The position numbers and the translations under genes are program-made. A stretch of DNA of 64,000 nucleotides from positions 2,806,335-2,870,334 of the forward strand of contig JAQFVV010006271.1 in NCBI GenBank assembly GCA_028023455.1, in the 5' to 3' direction. Source of the DNA: Epiperipatus broadwayi. Taxonomy: Eukaryota > Onychophora > Udeonychophora > Euonychophora > Peripatidae. The notes under the pieces were generated by a model. That model did no database searches. It was not told the DNA's origin and saw nothing but the letters and a program-made list of their open reading frames with translations. Shown piece after piece: positions 38,311-49,274 of the stretch (within the stretch, counting starts at the first letter, position 1; every line of letters begins with the position of its first letter).

Positions 38311-39620
38311 CACCTCCCATCTATGGGGAAAAAGGATATTTTACTTTTTCTTAAATCATTAAACATTGTAGCTTCAATACCAATAAACATGTATTCTTTG
38401 TATCTGTCTTGATTTACATATCATTTAATATGTTAGCCAAAAATTTCAAATACACTGTCCTCATCAAAGCAATATGGAATTTGTCTATTCCTTTTATCCT
38501 TATCTTCTTAGTATAATTACATGCATTTTTTTAAAATACCACAACTTATGTAGTATAATTACATCTCTAGGTTTTGTTTTTTCTCCTTTCATAAAAAATA
38601 TATATATTGGATTTCACAATTAAGCTTTTACATATTTATATTTTTCTTAGCATCTTCCTTAACAACAATGCTTTGAAGTTAGGGTCAGTTAAAATGTTTA
38701 GCATTTCTTTCACGGAAACTTAACATATCACAAAAGAAAATTTCATTTATAGAGCCAAACATTTTTAATTACTCTCTAATAACCATATATTTTCATTGCA
38801 ATGTTAAAAAAATATTTCACATGTTTTACTTTCTTAAAACTTAACAATAGCTTTTTTTATGGAGACATATTTGCAGTTCATTTCATTGATATTACTATGG
38901 GTTTAAACTTTAAGCATTACAATATTATCATAATATGAGGATATATCTTTAATGAATATCTTATTTTTATTAAAGTCCTGCTTTGGACATTGAAAATACC
39001 ACCTTTAAAATCACTTTTCTTATAACATAAACAAATGAAAATCAACTTCTACAATGAGTTGGGGATTCAAGACAACATAGATATCCCATTTTAAATCACT
39101 TTTAATACCAAAATAAACTGACTAAATGTTAATCAAATCTAATTTTAATTTCTTAAGGATCTGGCAACTACCTTGCAAACTAAGTTTTGCCCTACATTGT
39201 TGCTAATCAGGGAACTTTATGTTTAAATAGAATTATTTTATGCAGATTGTTGAAACTATTGAACATTTCCTTTTAAAATTATAATTTATATCAAAGTATA
39301 AATCCTGCCATCAAGGATTTCTTCCCATCTGCCACTTCGTAATAAGTCTGGTATATCCGTAAACTTCAGCTTTCAATATAAATTCATATAGAGAGTTTTG
39401 AGCCACAGCACACATCTATAGTTTTGACAACTTCCTCATAGTACAGACACAATCATACAAATAATTACAATTTACAATTAGCACATACATTAAAATCCTA
39501 CACTCTATATCTCCAATGCATTTAATCATCCACTTATTACCATTAGTCAATTTTACAAGGTCTAATATTAAATAGTATTTGTATACTATACAATGAAAAT
39601 TTTCAAAATATTTTGACTAT
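38311..39620. other. A+T-rich stretch; may include the Ty3/gypsy 3' LTR
   Basis: No gene. The polypurine tract at 39,634 predicts that the 3' LTR starts at about 39,632 and runs toward lower coordinates, but I found no matching second copy beyond 45,600, so no LTR is called. Confidence 0.45.
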
Positions 39621-39633
39621 AAATATTTCTCAC

Positions 39634-39650
39634 TCTTCCCCCTTTTTTTG
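39634..39650 (-). promoter_or_regulatory. Polypurine tract of the Ty3/gypsy element
   Basis: On the minus strand CAAAAAAAGGGGGAAGA, followed by GTGAG. It lies about 100 bp beyond the last pol frame, where a plus-strand primer precedes the 3' LTR. TGAGAAATATTT would be the LTR start. Confidence 0.5.
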
Positions 39651-39750
39651 TCTTTCACATGTGTATTTACACTATTACTAACTACTTTAGGTCATAATAA
39701 TAAATATCAAGAGAAACAATAATAAAATTACATTAATAAATATCTTTTAT

Positions 39751-40080
39751 TTAATTAGGTGGCACTATTGGCTTTAAGCTTTGGGCATTGAAGGTACCTT
39801 TTTCACCTTCAGGTGTTTCTATGAGAAATGCATTCTCTCCCACTTTTCTTTTTATTTGGACTGGTCCCTCATATATATTCAAAATTTTTTTGAACTTATA
39901 ATTCTGTAGGTCACTGATTTGAGGAAACTTTACAAATATAAAATCTCTTACTTTAAATATACAAGGCTTATGAGAGGCTTGGATAATTTTTTTCTGTTCC
40001 ATCTCTCTCAAATTCTGACCAGCCTTTGTTAAGTTATTATTATAATCTAACTCTTCTTCATCTATAACAGGTAATGGAAT
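39751..40080 (-). pseudogene. Ty3/gypsy integrase C-terminus (GPY/F module)
   Basis: An 86-codon frame (40,011-39,751). After a basic stretch comes NYKFKKILNIYEGPVQIKRK then GENAFLIE, matching the GPY/F module that follows the integrase core in many Ty3/gypsy elements and helps DNA binding. The order F-K--YEGP--I----G-NA--I is conserved. The frame ends with FNAQSLKPI; no chromodomain is visible. It is separated from the core by a short region with stops. Confidence 0.75.
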
Positions 40081-40086
40081 CTTAAT

Positions 40087-40585
40087 TTATATAGGTTCCT
40101 TATATCCAAAGTGCAGATACATTGGGGTGAACTGAGTGAATTCATTCTGTGTTATATTTATATAATGAATGACATCTTTCAATTTATTCAACCAAGCATG
40201 GTGGTTGCTTTCTAGGTATACCCTAAACAATCTTCCCATCTCATACATAACTCTTTCACATGGGTTAGATTGTGGGTTTCTAATTGAACACATAATATGT
40301 TTTATACCCTGTTGTTCAATCCAACCTTTCCACTCCTTAGACAGGAATAATGTAGCATGGTCTGTCGAAATAGCCCTGGGTTTAACTATATTTACAAATT
40401 GTGTTTCTTGCAAGCATTTGATTACATTCCTTGAATTTGCCTTGGTCACTGGATATGCCCCATACAAATTTGGAGAATATATCATAAGTGACCAAAATAA
40501 ATGTAATGCTTTTATAGGATGGTAAAGGCCCATAGAAATCGATTGCCAAGAAATCATTGGGACAAACAGATATTATTGGGTACAA
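40087..40585 (-). pseudogene. Ty3/gypsy integrase catalytic core, frameshifted
   Basis: Inserts element cDNA into the host chromosome. Two overlapping frames carry it. The upstream frame (40,585-40,382) has FLAIDFYGPLPSYKSITFIL with the first catalytic Asp. The downstream frame (40,557-40,087, 156 codons) has ISTDHATLFLSKEW with the second Asp at residue 66 and RNPQSNPCERVMYEM with Glu at residue 101. The D-to-E spacing is about 35, as in retroviral-type integrases. All three acidic residues survive, but a frameshift near 40,440 splits them, so no full enzyme can be made. It lies between the zinc-binding domain and the GPY/F module, in the standard order. Confidence 0.85.
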
Positions 40586-40615
40586 TACCCCAGCATATGA
40601 CTTGTTAGCATATTT

Positions 40616-40870
40616 TTATATCAAACAGATCTCACAATATTTAAGCCTGTTCACTATGGATGCATACAATCCAGGCCAGTAGAATAGTCTGCCCACAACA
40701 TATTCTACCTTTCTGGGTTTGTAGTTTCCATAAATACAATGCACATAATATATAAATTGATTTCTAATACACGATGGTATCACAATTCTCCATGATTGTT
40801 CATGGCTCTTCTTTACCTTATAACACAACAGACCTTTACTAATCTCATATCTCAAAATTACTTTACTCTT
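40616..40870 (-). pseudogene. Ty3/gypsy integrase zinc-binding (H2C2) domain
   Basis: A 79-codon frame. IYYVHCIYGNYKPRKVEYVV then GRLFYWPGLY, ending NRLKYCEICLI. The family pattern is H-x-x-x-GHxG-xxKT ... FYWPG ... C-x-x-C; here the second His position reads Asn (YGNY), while the first His and the C-E-I-C pair are kept. It precedes the integrase core. Confidence 0.8.
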
Positions 40871-41619
40871 GATTATTCATTTTTGTGGCTACTGATTCAA
40901 TGCTCACATCCAAATATTGAATAATAGCATTCAACTTTGGATCATGTGATTGTAAAATTTATAAATTTTTTAAATCATTTTTTACTGATTCCTCAACTAC
41001 CAGAGAGATGACAGTGATAAAAGCATGATCTAGATTAATGTGACAGGTATCTATTTTGACAGAATTCCTACTTAGTATATCTGCTACAATATTATCATTT
41101 TCCTTACAATACTAAATCTTGTAATTTACTCCATCTAACTAGTTTTTCACTATTTAAATAGCTTCGATTGATCAATTGTAAGCTCTTGTAATCTGTAATA
41201 ACAACTATTTCAGATCCAAGCAAATACTGTCATAGCTTTTGAAAAGCCCATACAATGGCCAAGGCTTCTTTCTCTGTGGTAGTATAATGTAATTATGCAC
41301 CCTTCAACAATGTACTCAAGAAATATAAAACAGAGGGCTTTTTTTCATGGTTCAGCTGGAATAAGACTACTCCTAGACCATACCCACTACTGTCAGTTTG
41401 TACATAAAATATTTCTTGGAAATCAGGGTAATGTAAGATTACAGTATTTAGAAAATTTTATTTTATTCTTTCAAATTCTATAGAGTGGTTCTCAGTCCAT
41501 TTCCATTTCATATCTTTTCTTAATAGATTTAATATATTAACAGTGTCATAAGCAAAATTTTCATAAAATCTATGATAAAAATTGTAGACACCAAGGGATG
41601 AACATAATTACTTTCTATT
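40871..41619 (-). pseudogene. Ty3/gypsy RNase H domain, broken by stops
   Basis: Degrades the RNA strand during reverse transcription. Across frames on the minus strand: EIFYVQTDSSGYGLGVVLF (about 41,425-41,368, first catalytic Asp), TEKEALAIVWAFQKL (about 41,280-41,236, Glu), VITDYKSLQLINRSYL (about 41,210-41,160, Asp). Motif order and spacing suit Ty3/gypsy. Several in-frame stops, hence inactive. Between about 40,870 and 41,120 the tether between RNase H and integrase is unrecognisable. Confidence 0.8.
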
Positions 41620-42411
41620 CTATGGAATGGAAAAATTTTGAATAGACTTTATTTTGTCAGGATGCAGTTTTATTCCCTCATATTTTACAATATGTCCCAA
41701 AAATTCTATCTTCTTAACAGCTATTCTAATCTTTTTTAAATTTATTTTAATATGCTTTTTGTCACACTCTTTCAGAAACATATTAAGATGATGAAAAATC
41801 TCTGACAAGTTTTCAGAAGCAATCACAACATCATCTACATACATAGTAATAATGCCCTTAACTTCATCAGACAATATGTTGTCTAAACACCTGAGGAGAC
41901 CAGCTCTACTATTTATAAGCCCAAAAGGCATTCTTTTAAAAACATATGAGTATCCCTCATATTTAAATGCAGTATATTGCTGATCTTCATCATGCAAATA
42001 TACTGGCCAATAACTAGCTGTTAAGCCAACTGTAAAAAATACTCTTTTCCCCTTAAATTTAATGAGAAATTCTTGCACAGTAGGAGGGACATCACATTCT
42101 GGAATCGTTAACTGATTCAAAAACCTCACATCCAAGCAAATATGTATGGACCTGTTCTTTTTATGAACAACCACTAATGGACTGTTATAGGCTGAGGGAC
42201 TTTTCTTAATAATTTCCCACTCAACTATTTGATCAATTTGCTTTCTTACATTAACTTTATATTGGTGAGGGGTAGGATAGCTTTTACATTGGAAGAGGCT
42301 AGAGTCTTTCAAGTGTATCCAATGCACATATCCCTTTATCACATCATGATTTTTAGAAAATACTTCTTTATATCTACAGAGCACCTGAAAAACATTTCTT
42401 AAAGTTGTCAT
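41620..42411 (-). pseudogene. Ty3/gypsy reverse transcriptase
   Basis: The longest frame in the window, 263 codons. Motifs in order: IIKKSPSAYNSPLVVVHKKN (residues 67-86), CLDVRFLNQLT (92-102), FFTVGLTASYWPVYL (125-139), FKRMPFGLINS (158-168), YVDDVVIAS (191-199), KIEFLGHIV (227-235). The YVDD pair is intact, but the first catalytic Asp, expected in the TLDL segment, is Gly at residue 129 (VGL), which would abolish polymerase activity. The frame is otherwise clean, so inactivation may be fairly recent. Protease lies upstream and RNase H downstream. Confidence 0.9.
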
Positions 42412-42689
42412 CTAACTCAGATGATTCATAAACCTTTGCATATAAATCTGACTCTGTGGAATTATTTTGTATGGCTAGTACATTTTAACTCTTAATGGGT
42501 ACCGACCACTTAAGACTATGATTTTTCCCCTTTTATAATTATTTCATGATTTGCATAACATTAATACATCCAAACCGATTCATGATGTCGGATCCTATTA
42601 CAATCTCATGAATAAGTTCAGACATAATCAAAATTTTGTTCCACTGTTATTGAATTAATGCTCACATTCAGCCATATTTCCTGGGTAAA

Positions 42690-42968
42690 CTATTTCACCT
42701 TATGACCATTAGCCATTATAACATGTGTCTGTCTCAATGGGAACATAGGGATTTCAGAATCACTTTCAGCATGCTTACTATAAAAATTTTCTGAGATAAG
42801 GGAAATTTGGCTCCCTGAATCGAATAATGCCCTTACTGAGGTACCCTGAATAACTATGATAATTTCTGGAAAATAATTAATGACATAGTTTTCCAATTCC
42901 CTATCATAATCATTTTTTGTTTCAAAATTTATTGATGCCAAATAACTAACAATATCACCACTCCCCAA
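42690..42968 (-). pseudogene. Ty3/gypsy aspartic protease
   Basis: A 92-codon frame. VRALFDSGSQISLISENFY with the active-site Asp at residue 50 in the D-S-G motif, then VIMANGHKVK. Cuts the Gag-Pol polyprotein as a homodimer. Between it and RT (42,412-42,689) the coding region is broken by shifts. A flap and second conserved motif cannot be traced because the frame ends early. Confidence 0.75.
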
Positions 42969-43021
42969 ATTTACTATACTATGAAGCTCCTGCAGTGAGA
43001 AACATTACAATGAGGCCATTT

Positions 43022-43925
43022 TTAATTTATAGAACTAATCTTAGGACTAGATCCTAGCATCTTCACAGGTGCATTCTGTGATATGCTGACAGGATAACTT
43101 CCTGCGGCACACACATACGTTTTTGCTCTATCACAACCTTTGGGATAAGCCTTGTTTGTATTCACCTGTGCTACAGACTTAGTATATTTAGTGCCTCTAT
43201 AGGACCTATCATTTCTACTATCTGCAGTTTTTCTATTCCTATAATATTTAATGGGAGAAACATTGGAGGTATTTATGACCACTTTCCGAAGGTGCTTCAC
43301 TTGCCTCGAGTGATTCAAGTATATCAGACATCTCTTCCAAAGTATCAGCAGCAATCAGAGTTTGCTCGATATGGCATGGCAAGTTTCTCCTAATAATGTG
43401 AATTATTTGGTTTAATGATAATGGAAATGCTGTCCACATTTTTAACTTTGCTGTCTGCATCCGGAAAAATTGAGTAAAACTACCCTCACTAACATTATAC
43501 TTATCTTGGCTAATTTGGTACCTAATGTTGTCCTGTTTCTCTTTCCCCCCAAAACTATTCAACAATACATATTTAAAATCCCCATATGTTTCTGGCTTAT
43601 TAAACAAAGATTTTCACCAATGTTTGGCAGATGTACTCAAATCGTTGCTGGCCACTGCCAATTTTTCCATCTCACTTAACCTACTTAATGAGAGTAATTC
43701 TTCCAGTACACTTAAATATTCTATGGGGTTTTCATCATATTCACCCTTGAAGAACTTGAGTTGAATAAACTTGGCCATATTTCCATATATTCTTTCTTTC
43801 TTAATTTTTTCTGGACTATGTATTAATTTACTATTCTCTTCTCCATATAGTGATGGTATATCATGACCACTTTTACTTATTTTCTGAGGCCAATTATTTA
43901 TATGGTTTATCCATGAGACTATCAT
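43022..43925 (-). pseudogene. Ty3/gypsy Gag capsid region, frameshifted
   Basis: Forms the particle that packages element RNA. Three overlapping frames (43,925-43,614; 43,607-43,248; 43,354-43,022). The first has KFIQLKFFKGEYDENPIEYL and SRLSEMEKLAVASN then SAKHW; the second continues TYGDFKYVLLNSFGG, FTQFFRMQ and IIHIIRRNLP. This W--F---F layout is that of retrotransposon Gag. The third is basic. A clear CCHC knuckle is not seen. Multiple shifts make it non-functional. Confidence 0.75.
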
Positions 43926-44180
43926 TTCATTTTACAATAGTATTCTTTATTCCTACTATCTTATCTTCCAACATCATAGATATCTTATGACAGATTTATT
44001 TCCTGTTCCTCTAAACATCCACCTTTTCTTGTTCCAACATCTTACTCTTATCTTAAATTTTATTGCAAATCTCTTCTTCCTTTTTACTACATCCTTCCAA
44101 TTGTTGCAAAGTTAACTGATGATTATCTAGTCTATCCTTTAAGTCATCTAACTCTTCTGCCTTCACTTGCTCAATGTTGC

Positions 44181-44926
44181 TTAACCCTTTTCCCGCCTCC
44201 TATGAAGCTCCTCGTCGACATCTGACGTCACTCTAACTCTGCCAGTTCTTATGCTAAAAAATTCGTTTGATAGGTTTTGAATAGGTTTTTAAAAGTTCTG
44301 TAAGATGGTGCCTTCTTCCGAATTATTTTACAAATAAAAAAAACGCATTTAAACCTAAACAAAGAAAGAACATTACTTGTGATTGGTTCTTAGCATGCTC
44401 TCAGCCGAAAAAGACATTCTGATTGGCTGGAAAGAACAAAGAAACCACCTGATCAAAGAAAATAAAGAAAAACGCTGAGATTTTCATTTCGAATGCAATT
44501 TTAAGTATTAAAAAAATATAATTTCAGAAATTAAACTAGTTTTTTAAAAAATATACTAAAAAAACAAAATTATTTTTGAAAAATATTGAAGATTTTAGTA
44601 AAAATATTAAAGAAATATTTAAAAGAAATATTTACTTTTCTATAACGTAAAAGTCGACCTTTTTGTTTATATTATACCTTTTATGTTGCCGAAATTGAAT
44701 ATTTTAGAATAAATAAATAGCAATTTATTTTTGAAAGAACTTTCGTTCTCTTCATAACCTGAAAAATTAGTAATATACTTTTTATAAACGTATCTGAGTT
44801 GAATTTAATATTATAGGCGAATATGTTTTAACAATAGGCTTTGTCTTCAGTTTGTGAGTTGGCCAATTAAAAGATTTGATTTTTACCTCAAACAACCAAT
44901 AATATAATTAGCGGTTAAAAGGTTAA
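44181..44926. mobile_element. piggyBac-like non-autonomous element, copy 1
   Basis: TTAA at 44,181-44,184 and 44,923-44,926 bounds 738 bp whose ends are imperfect inverted repeats: CCCTTTTCCCGCC against the reverse complement CCTTTTAACCGC. TTAA duplication with CCY-starting ends is the mark of piggyBac. No transposase. A second copy at 57,826-58,631 is about 80% similar along its length. Internal landmarks: GACGTCACTCTAA, GACATTCTGATTGGCTGGAA, GAACTTTCGTTC. It sits in the Gag coiled-coil sequence; removing the body and one TTAA leaves that reading frame continuous, so it landed after the retrotransposon did. Confidence 0.85.
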
Positions 44927-45590
44927 CTCTTCTTGGATACCTTGTAAACTATTCTGCGATTCCTTACACACTTTCTGCAATTTATTTATTATCAGCCTTA
45001 TTATATTTCTTGCATACCTCCTTATATTCAACTTTCATACAGCTCTGAATATCTTTAACTTCTAACTTAATATTGTTTATTTCTAATTTTGAAATCTCTT
45101 GACTATCTTTGCAAGCTTTCTCAATGTTCATGTAACTTTTCTCTAATTCTTTGTGCCCAACATTACAATTTTTAATTTCATCACTCAAGTTTTCAAATCT
45201 GCTTTCTAACTTTTCTTGTGATTTATCTAACTGGTCCCTCAATTCATTGAATCTGCTATCACATTTACCATCAGATTCTTTCAACTGAGAATCCAAGTTA
45301 TATTTAAATTGATCAAACTTGGCATTAGTAGCATTCAATTTGATTTTACCCAAATCAATTTTGATATTCACCTCTTCTCTAAGTCTTTTATTCTCTCTAA
45401 ATATATCAGCCAATTTATTGTTCATATTTTCAAATTTATTATTCATATCACTACTTATATCTCTACTCATATCACTCATTTTATTATTTATATCTTCAAA
45501 TTTCTTATTCACATCACCAAATTTATTATTCATTTCTCTATTCATTTTACCCAATTTATTATTTATTTCTTTGATCTTCTTGCTTTCCAT
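44927..45590 (-). pseudogene. Coiled-coil N-terminal part of Gag, split by insertion
   Basis: A 202-codon frame (45,590-44,982) starting MESKKIKEINNKLGKMNREM, with repeats of NNKF/L-x-D/N every 7-14 residues, then long Lys/Glu-rich heptads: a strong coiled coil with no membrane segment. A +1-type shift just before its stop lets another frame run to the TTAA at 44,923, and the same coiled-coil frame resumes at 44,184 and goes on to about 44,050. It then reaches stops about 120 bp before the capsid frame starts. Position and orientation make it the Gag N-terminus or a leader protein of the same element. Confidence 0.65.
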
Positions 45591-45599
45591 TTTTATTTA

Positions 45600-48349
45600 C
45601 TATTTATATCAAATATAATATTTTTATCTTTTTTTGAAACAAACTGCAAAATACTTTATTTTATTTATTCTTACATAAAACACATCTACCCATTGAATCC
45701 AACAACTGAAAATAAAATCCACAAAGAATGACAACAACAATAAAATTCCTAATATTTTTCTTAAACTTATGATAAAATACAATCAGATATATAACTCCAT
45801 CAATGTATATAAATATAATACCACACTTTAGCATTTATATGAGACTCAAACTTGGGTCTTTAATTGGTTAATTCAGCCCCACATTGGCCTGCCATTTTGT
45901 AACTGCCCAAATCTGTCAATGTTGATGATGGGGGAAAATGATCAATCTGATGTGATCAAAAAAAAGATCTAATTTAATCTAATCTAGCTCAATCGGGTTG
46001 CCATTATGTAATAAACCATTATAAAGTACTAATATTTTCTACTAAAGTCTAATTTGTTTAAGCTATATGTAAAACAAAAAAATAATGAGATTATCTGATT
46101 TAGACATCAACTAGTCTATCACAATTACAAAGTAAACTGCAATGAACAGTAAAACCATCTATCATTGCTCTAGACAATAATATATGATTAGGCTAACTAT
46201 ATGATTAGCAATTTAATGAAAATCGAATCCAATCAATAACTAAAACAGATTCCAATATATTTTATTAATCTAGTGTTATTGTAGTAATTTAAATCTACTT
46301 TAATGTTTAATGGTGGTGCATTTTATTTAAACAGATGAGCTTCTAAATAACTATAATTGCATTTTACAAAACATTATAAAATATAGACACTATTTTAAAG
46401 CTTGAAACAAAATAATATTTGACTCAAATGTATATCTAGTTTAATAAAATGCTAAATACAAGGCATAAATAAAGCGATACATAATTATTTCTACGTTAAT
46501 ATTTAATTAACAATATTCTATTAAAATTGGCAGTTTTTAAATCATTTTAAAAAACACATGGAAAACGTATGCACTCCTTTAAATGTTTAAACAAATTAAT
46601 CTATATCTAGTTTAATAAAAAACTATAAAGTAATGTATAAAAGCATTTATTCATATCTTCCAATAAAGCGATACTTAATTATTGCTTCCTTTACATGTTA
46701 AAATAAAATACTCCACAAGAATTTATTAACAACAATCTATTAGCTAATTTCTAAGTCTACAATACCCAATCACATTATATAAAAGATATATTAAGTTTTC
46801 ATTGGAAGTTTATTCACCTATAATTATTAATATTATTTATTGAATCTTCAATAAATTGAATATAAAATGGGTTTTAGTAACAATAAAACTATATGATTAT
46901 AATTAACATCTATTCCAATTCAAAGATAATATTCAATTAAACCAGTCAATGAAATTTTACTCTTCAGAGAAGTTTTAAAAACAATATTTAAGACAAGTTA
47001 TTCTGAACCAATGATAAAATATGATATGTTTAGATTTTTATGATGGGATTAGACAAGCAAATAAATGATCAACTCCAAGCTAATGACATTACCTGTAATA
47101 TTAACTAAAATAAAATATAATATATAATATTTGAATGCAGAAATAAATATAAAATTTATATGGGAATAAAATAAAAAATCCTAATATGCAAAATATACAA
47201 TATCTTATATTCTAGTTCACTTACCAAGCTGAGTTTGAACCTTGAATCAAATTTTCAGTTGCAATATCCTCTTACACGATCAAAATAAAATAATTAACAG
47301 AGGCAGAGCATTTAAATCAATTCAATTTATTGGATTATATATGAAAAATTGGTAAAATTAATAACAAAATATAATAGGAAATTAATCTATTTCTGATTGA
47401 TTGAATTAATAAAAAAATGATAAAATTTCTGTGGGTTACTCTAAAATATTTTGCAAAAACAATAATGACACGTATATAAAAACATGAATGAATGGAGAGA
47501 TGTTTGGATACCTTACTGAAAATTTTTAAATAACGGATATCAAATACATGTAATTGAATGAGATTGATCCCTATTTGTTCATTAAAATGATAATGCATAA
47601 ATAAATATGAAATAAAACGATATATTTAAACCTCTTGTCTGTTCAATGTTTTAAACTAAATTTTATATATACAAAAATCAAATTGGATATTTAAAAAAAT
47701 CATCAAGTTGTATTAATATATATACTCAGACAAGAGTTCAAATCATTAGTAAAGAAATATCTCTGAGCATTTCATTGCCTAAATTCTATTACACCTAAAT
47801 TAATATATATATGTGGTCTGCACACAGTTAATGAAGCTATTAATATGATTTAAATAAAATACAAATCATTCTTTGAAAATAAAAAAAAAACAATATGCAC
47901 ACATATTCATAAAAAAAATCATACCCTAAATGAAAGTCTGTCCATTATCACTATCCATTGATTAATTGTAGCTTATTTATCCTCAGTCCTATGATGTAGA
48001 GATGAGTTTATTTTAGTGAAAAGATAAGTTGAACTTTAAATGTTTCATTTCATTGGCAATAATGTTCAGATAGAATAATCCCGTGAATTTTAATAAAAGC
48101 CATTTGTTTCCTTTTCATTTTTAAAGAGGAGAGTGGAATTTAACTAATCTTTTATAACATAAATTATTCCAATTGATCCTGAATATTTTATTAGTTTGTA
48201 ACATGGTATCCATCCAATGAATTGATAATTATAGTCCGATTTTTAAACCTGAAATCTCTTTGTTTTAAAAATACCCGATTTCATACAATGCATTTTTTTT
48301 ATAGGTTTCCCTTCTCACATTTTGTTGCCAGATTCTTTGCAACTTTTTC
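45600..48349. other. A+T-rich stretch; expected 5' LTR of the Ty3/gypsy element not found
   Basis: No gene. On the minus strand TTACATAATGGCAACCCG at about 46,012 resembles an LTR end plus primer site (TGG...), but I could not find its partner near 39.6 kb, so it is not called. Confidence 0.45.
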
Positions 48350-49162
48350 ACAAACTGTGATTCAAATGAATGAATGGGCAGATAATTTATGTTTCTATTC
48401 TTTCATTTTTTATAGTTTAACAGTTTAAAAAAATATTGAAGAATGTTTGCCAAAAGATAAGAGTCCTCTGTTACAGTCTTTTCTGGATGTTTATATTATC
48501 TTTTTCTGATGTTATGGATGTCATAACAATTATGGGAATTTACTCAAATAAAGCTCAATGGCAAGTAATATTTCACAACAGTTTTCCCACTTTGTATTCA
48601 AGTGTGATGCATATTTGCAGAAAAATGGATACATGGAAATAAATCTAAGTTTGATATGATTTTTCCTATTATTTTTAAATCAAAATGAAGAATTGATATT
48701 ACAACCTTGATTCACTTTATAAATATAAATACTTTACATATATATTATTCTTAATAATAATAATTTTTTAAATTAATTTATAAACAAATAGACATGACAT
48801 AAAAAACATTGAATTATATGTAATGATGTTACTATGGTGACTGCAGTAACAAAAATAAAATATGTAAAAATAATAATATGGATCCTATTTAAGTAAACGT
48901 TTATATCATACTAAATTGTTTACAAAATTTATTTACTTACCTATATGTTTTCTTGAGTTTGATTATAACAAATTTAGTATTTTGAAGCTAGAATTAGCAG
49001 TAAACGATACTATTTAAAAAGCTTTAGGTTGCCATACTTTAAACTTATATTTTCAAGATCTTCCATTATCCATTTATCAAGCAAAAGAAAAAAAACAAAC
49101 AATATCAACAAACTTGTTTATTTTTTTTTAAAATACTTTGATCATTAATCTGAATATTCACA
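48350..49162 (+). repeat. Duplicated unit B, upstream part
   Basis: Matches 59,540-60,373 in direct orientation (ATGAATGGGCAGATAATTTA, TTTACTCAAATAAAGCTCAA, GTTACTATGGTGACTGCAGT). Both copies keep a short open frame (48,436-48,642; 59,676-59,861) ending RKMDTWK or SKMDTWK, but adjacent non-coding bases are equally conserved, so selection is not indicated. Confidence 0.85.
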
Positions 49163-49182
49163 ATATATATATATATATATTA

Positions 49183-49269
<87 letters not shown>
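49163..49269. repeat. (TA)n microsatellite
   Basis: About 50 TA units with short interruptions near the left end. The equivalent tract in unit C is at 60,374-60,457. Confidence 0.95.

Positions 49270-49274
<5 letters not shown>

Noticed and set aside
45309-45731. 140-codon plus-strand frame rich in Ile, Phe and Ser resembling a membrane protein
   Set aside because: It is the antisense of the Gag coiled coil; Asn/Lys-rich coils read as hydrophobic on the other strand.
46000-46030. LTR end and primer-binding site of the Ty3/gypsy element
   Set aside because: ATAATGGCAACCCG fits loosely, but I could not find the paired LTR copy near 39.6 kb or match a tRNA 3' end.
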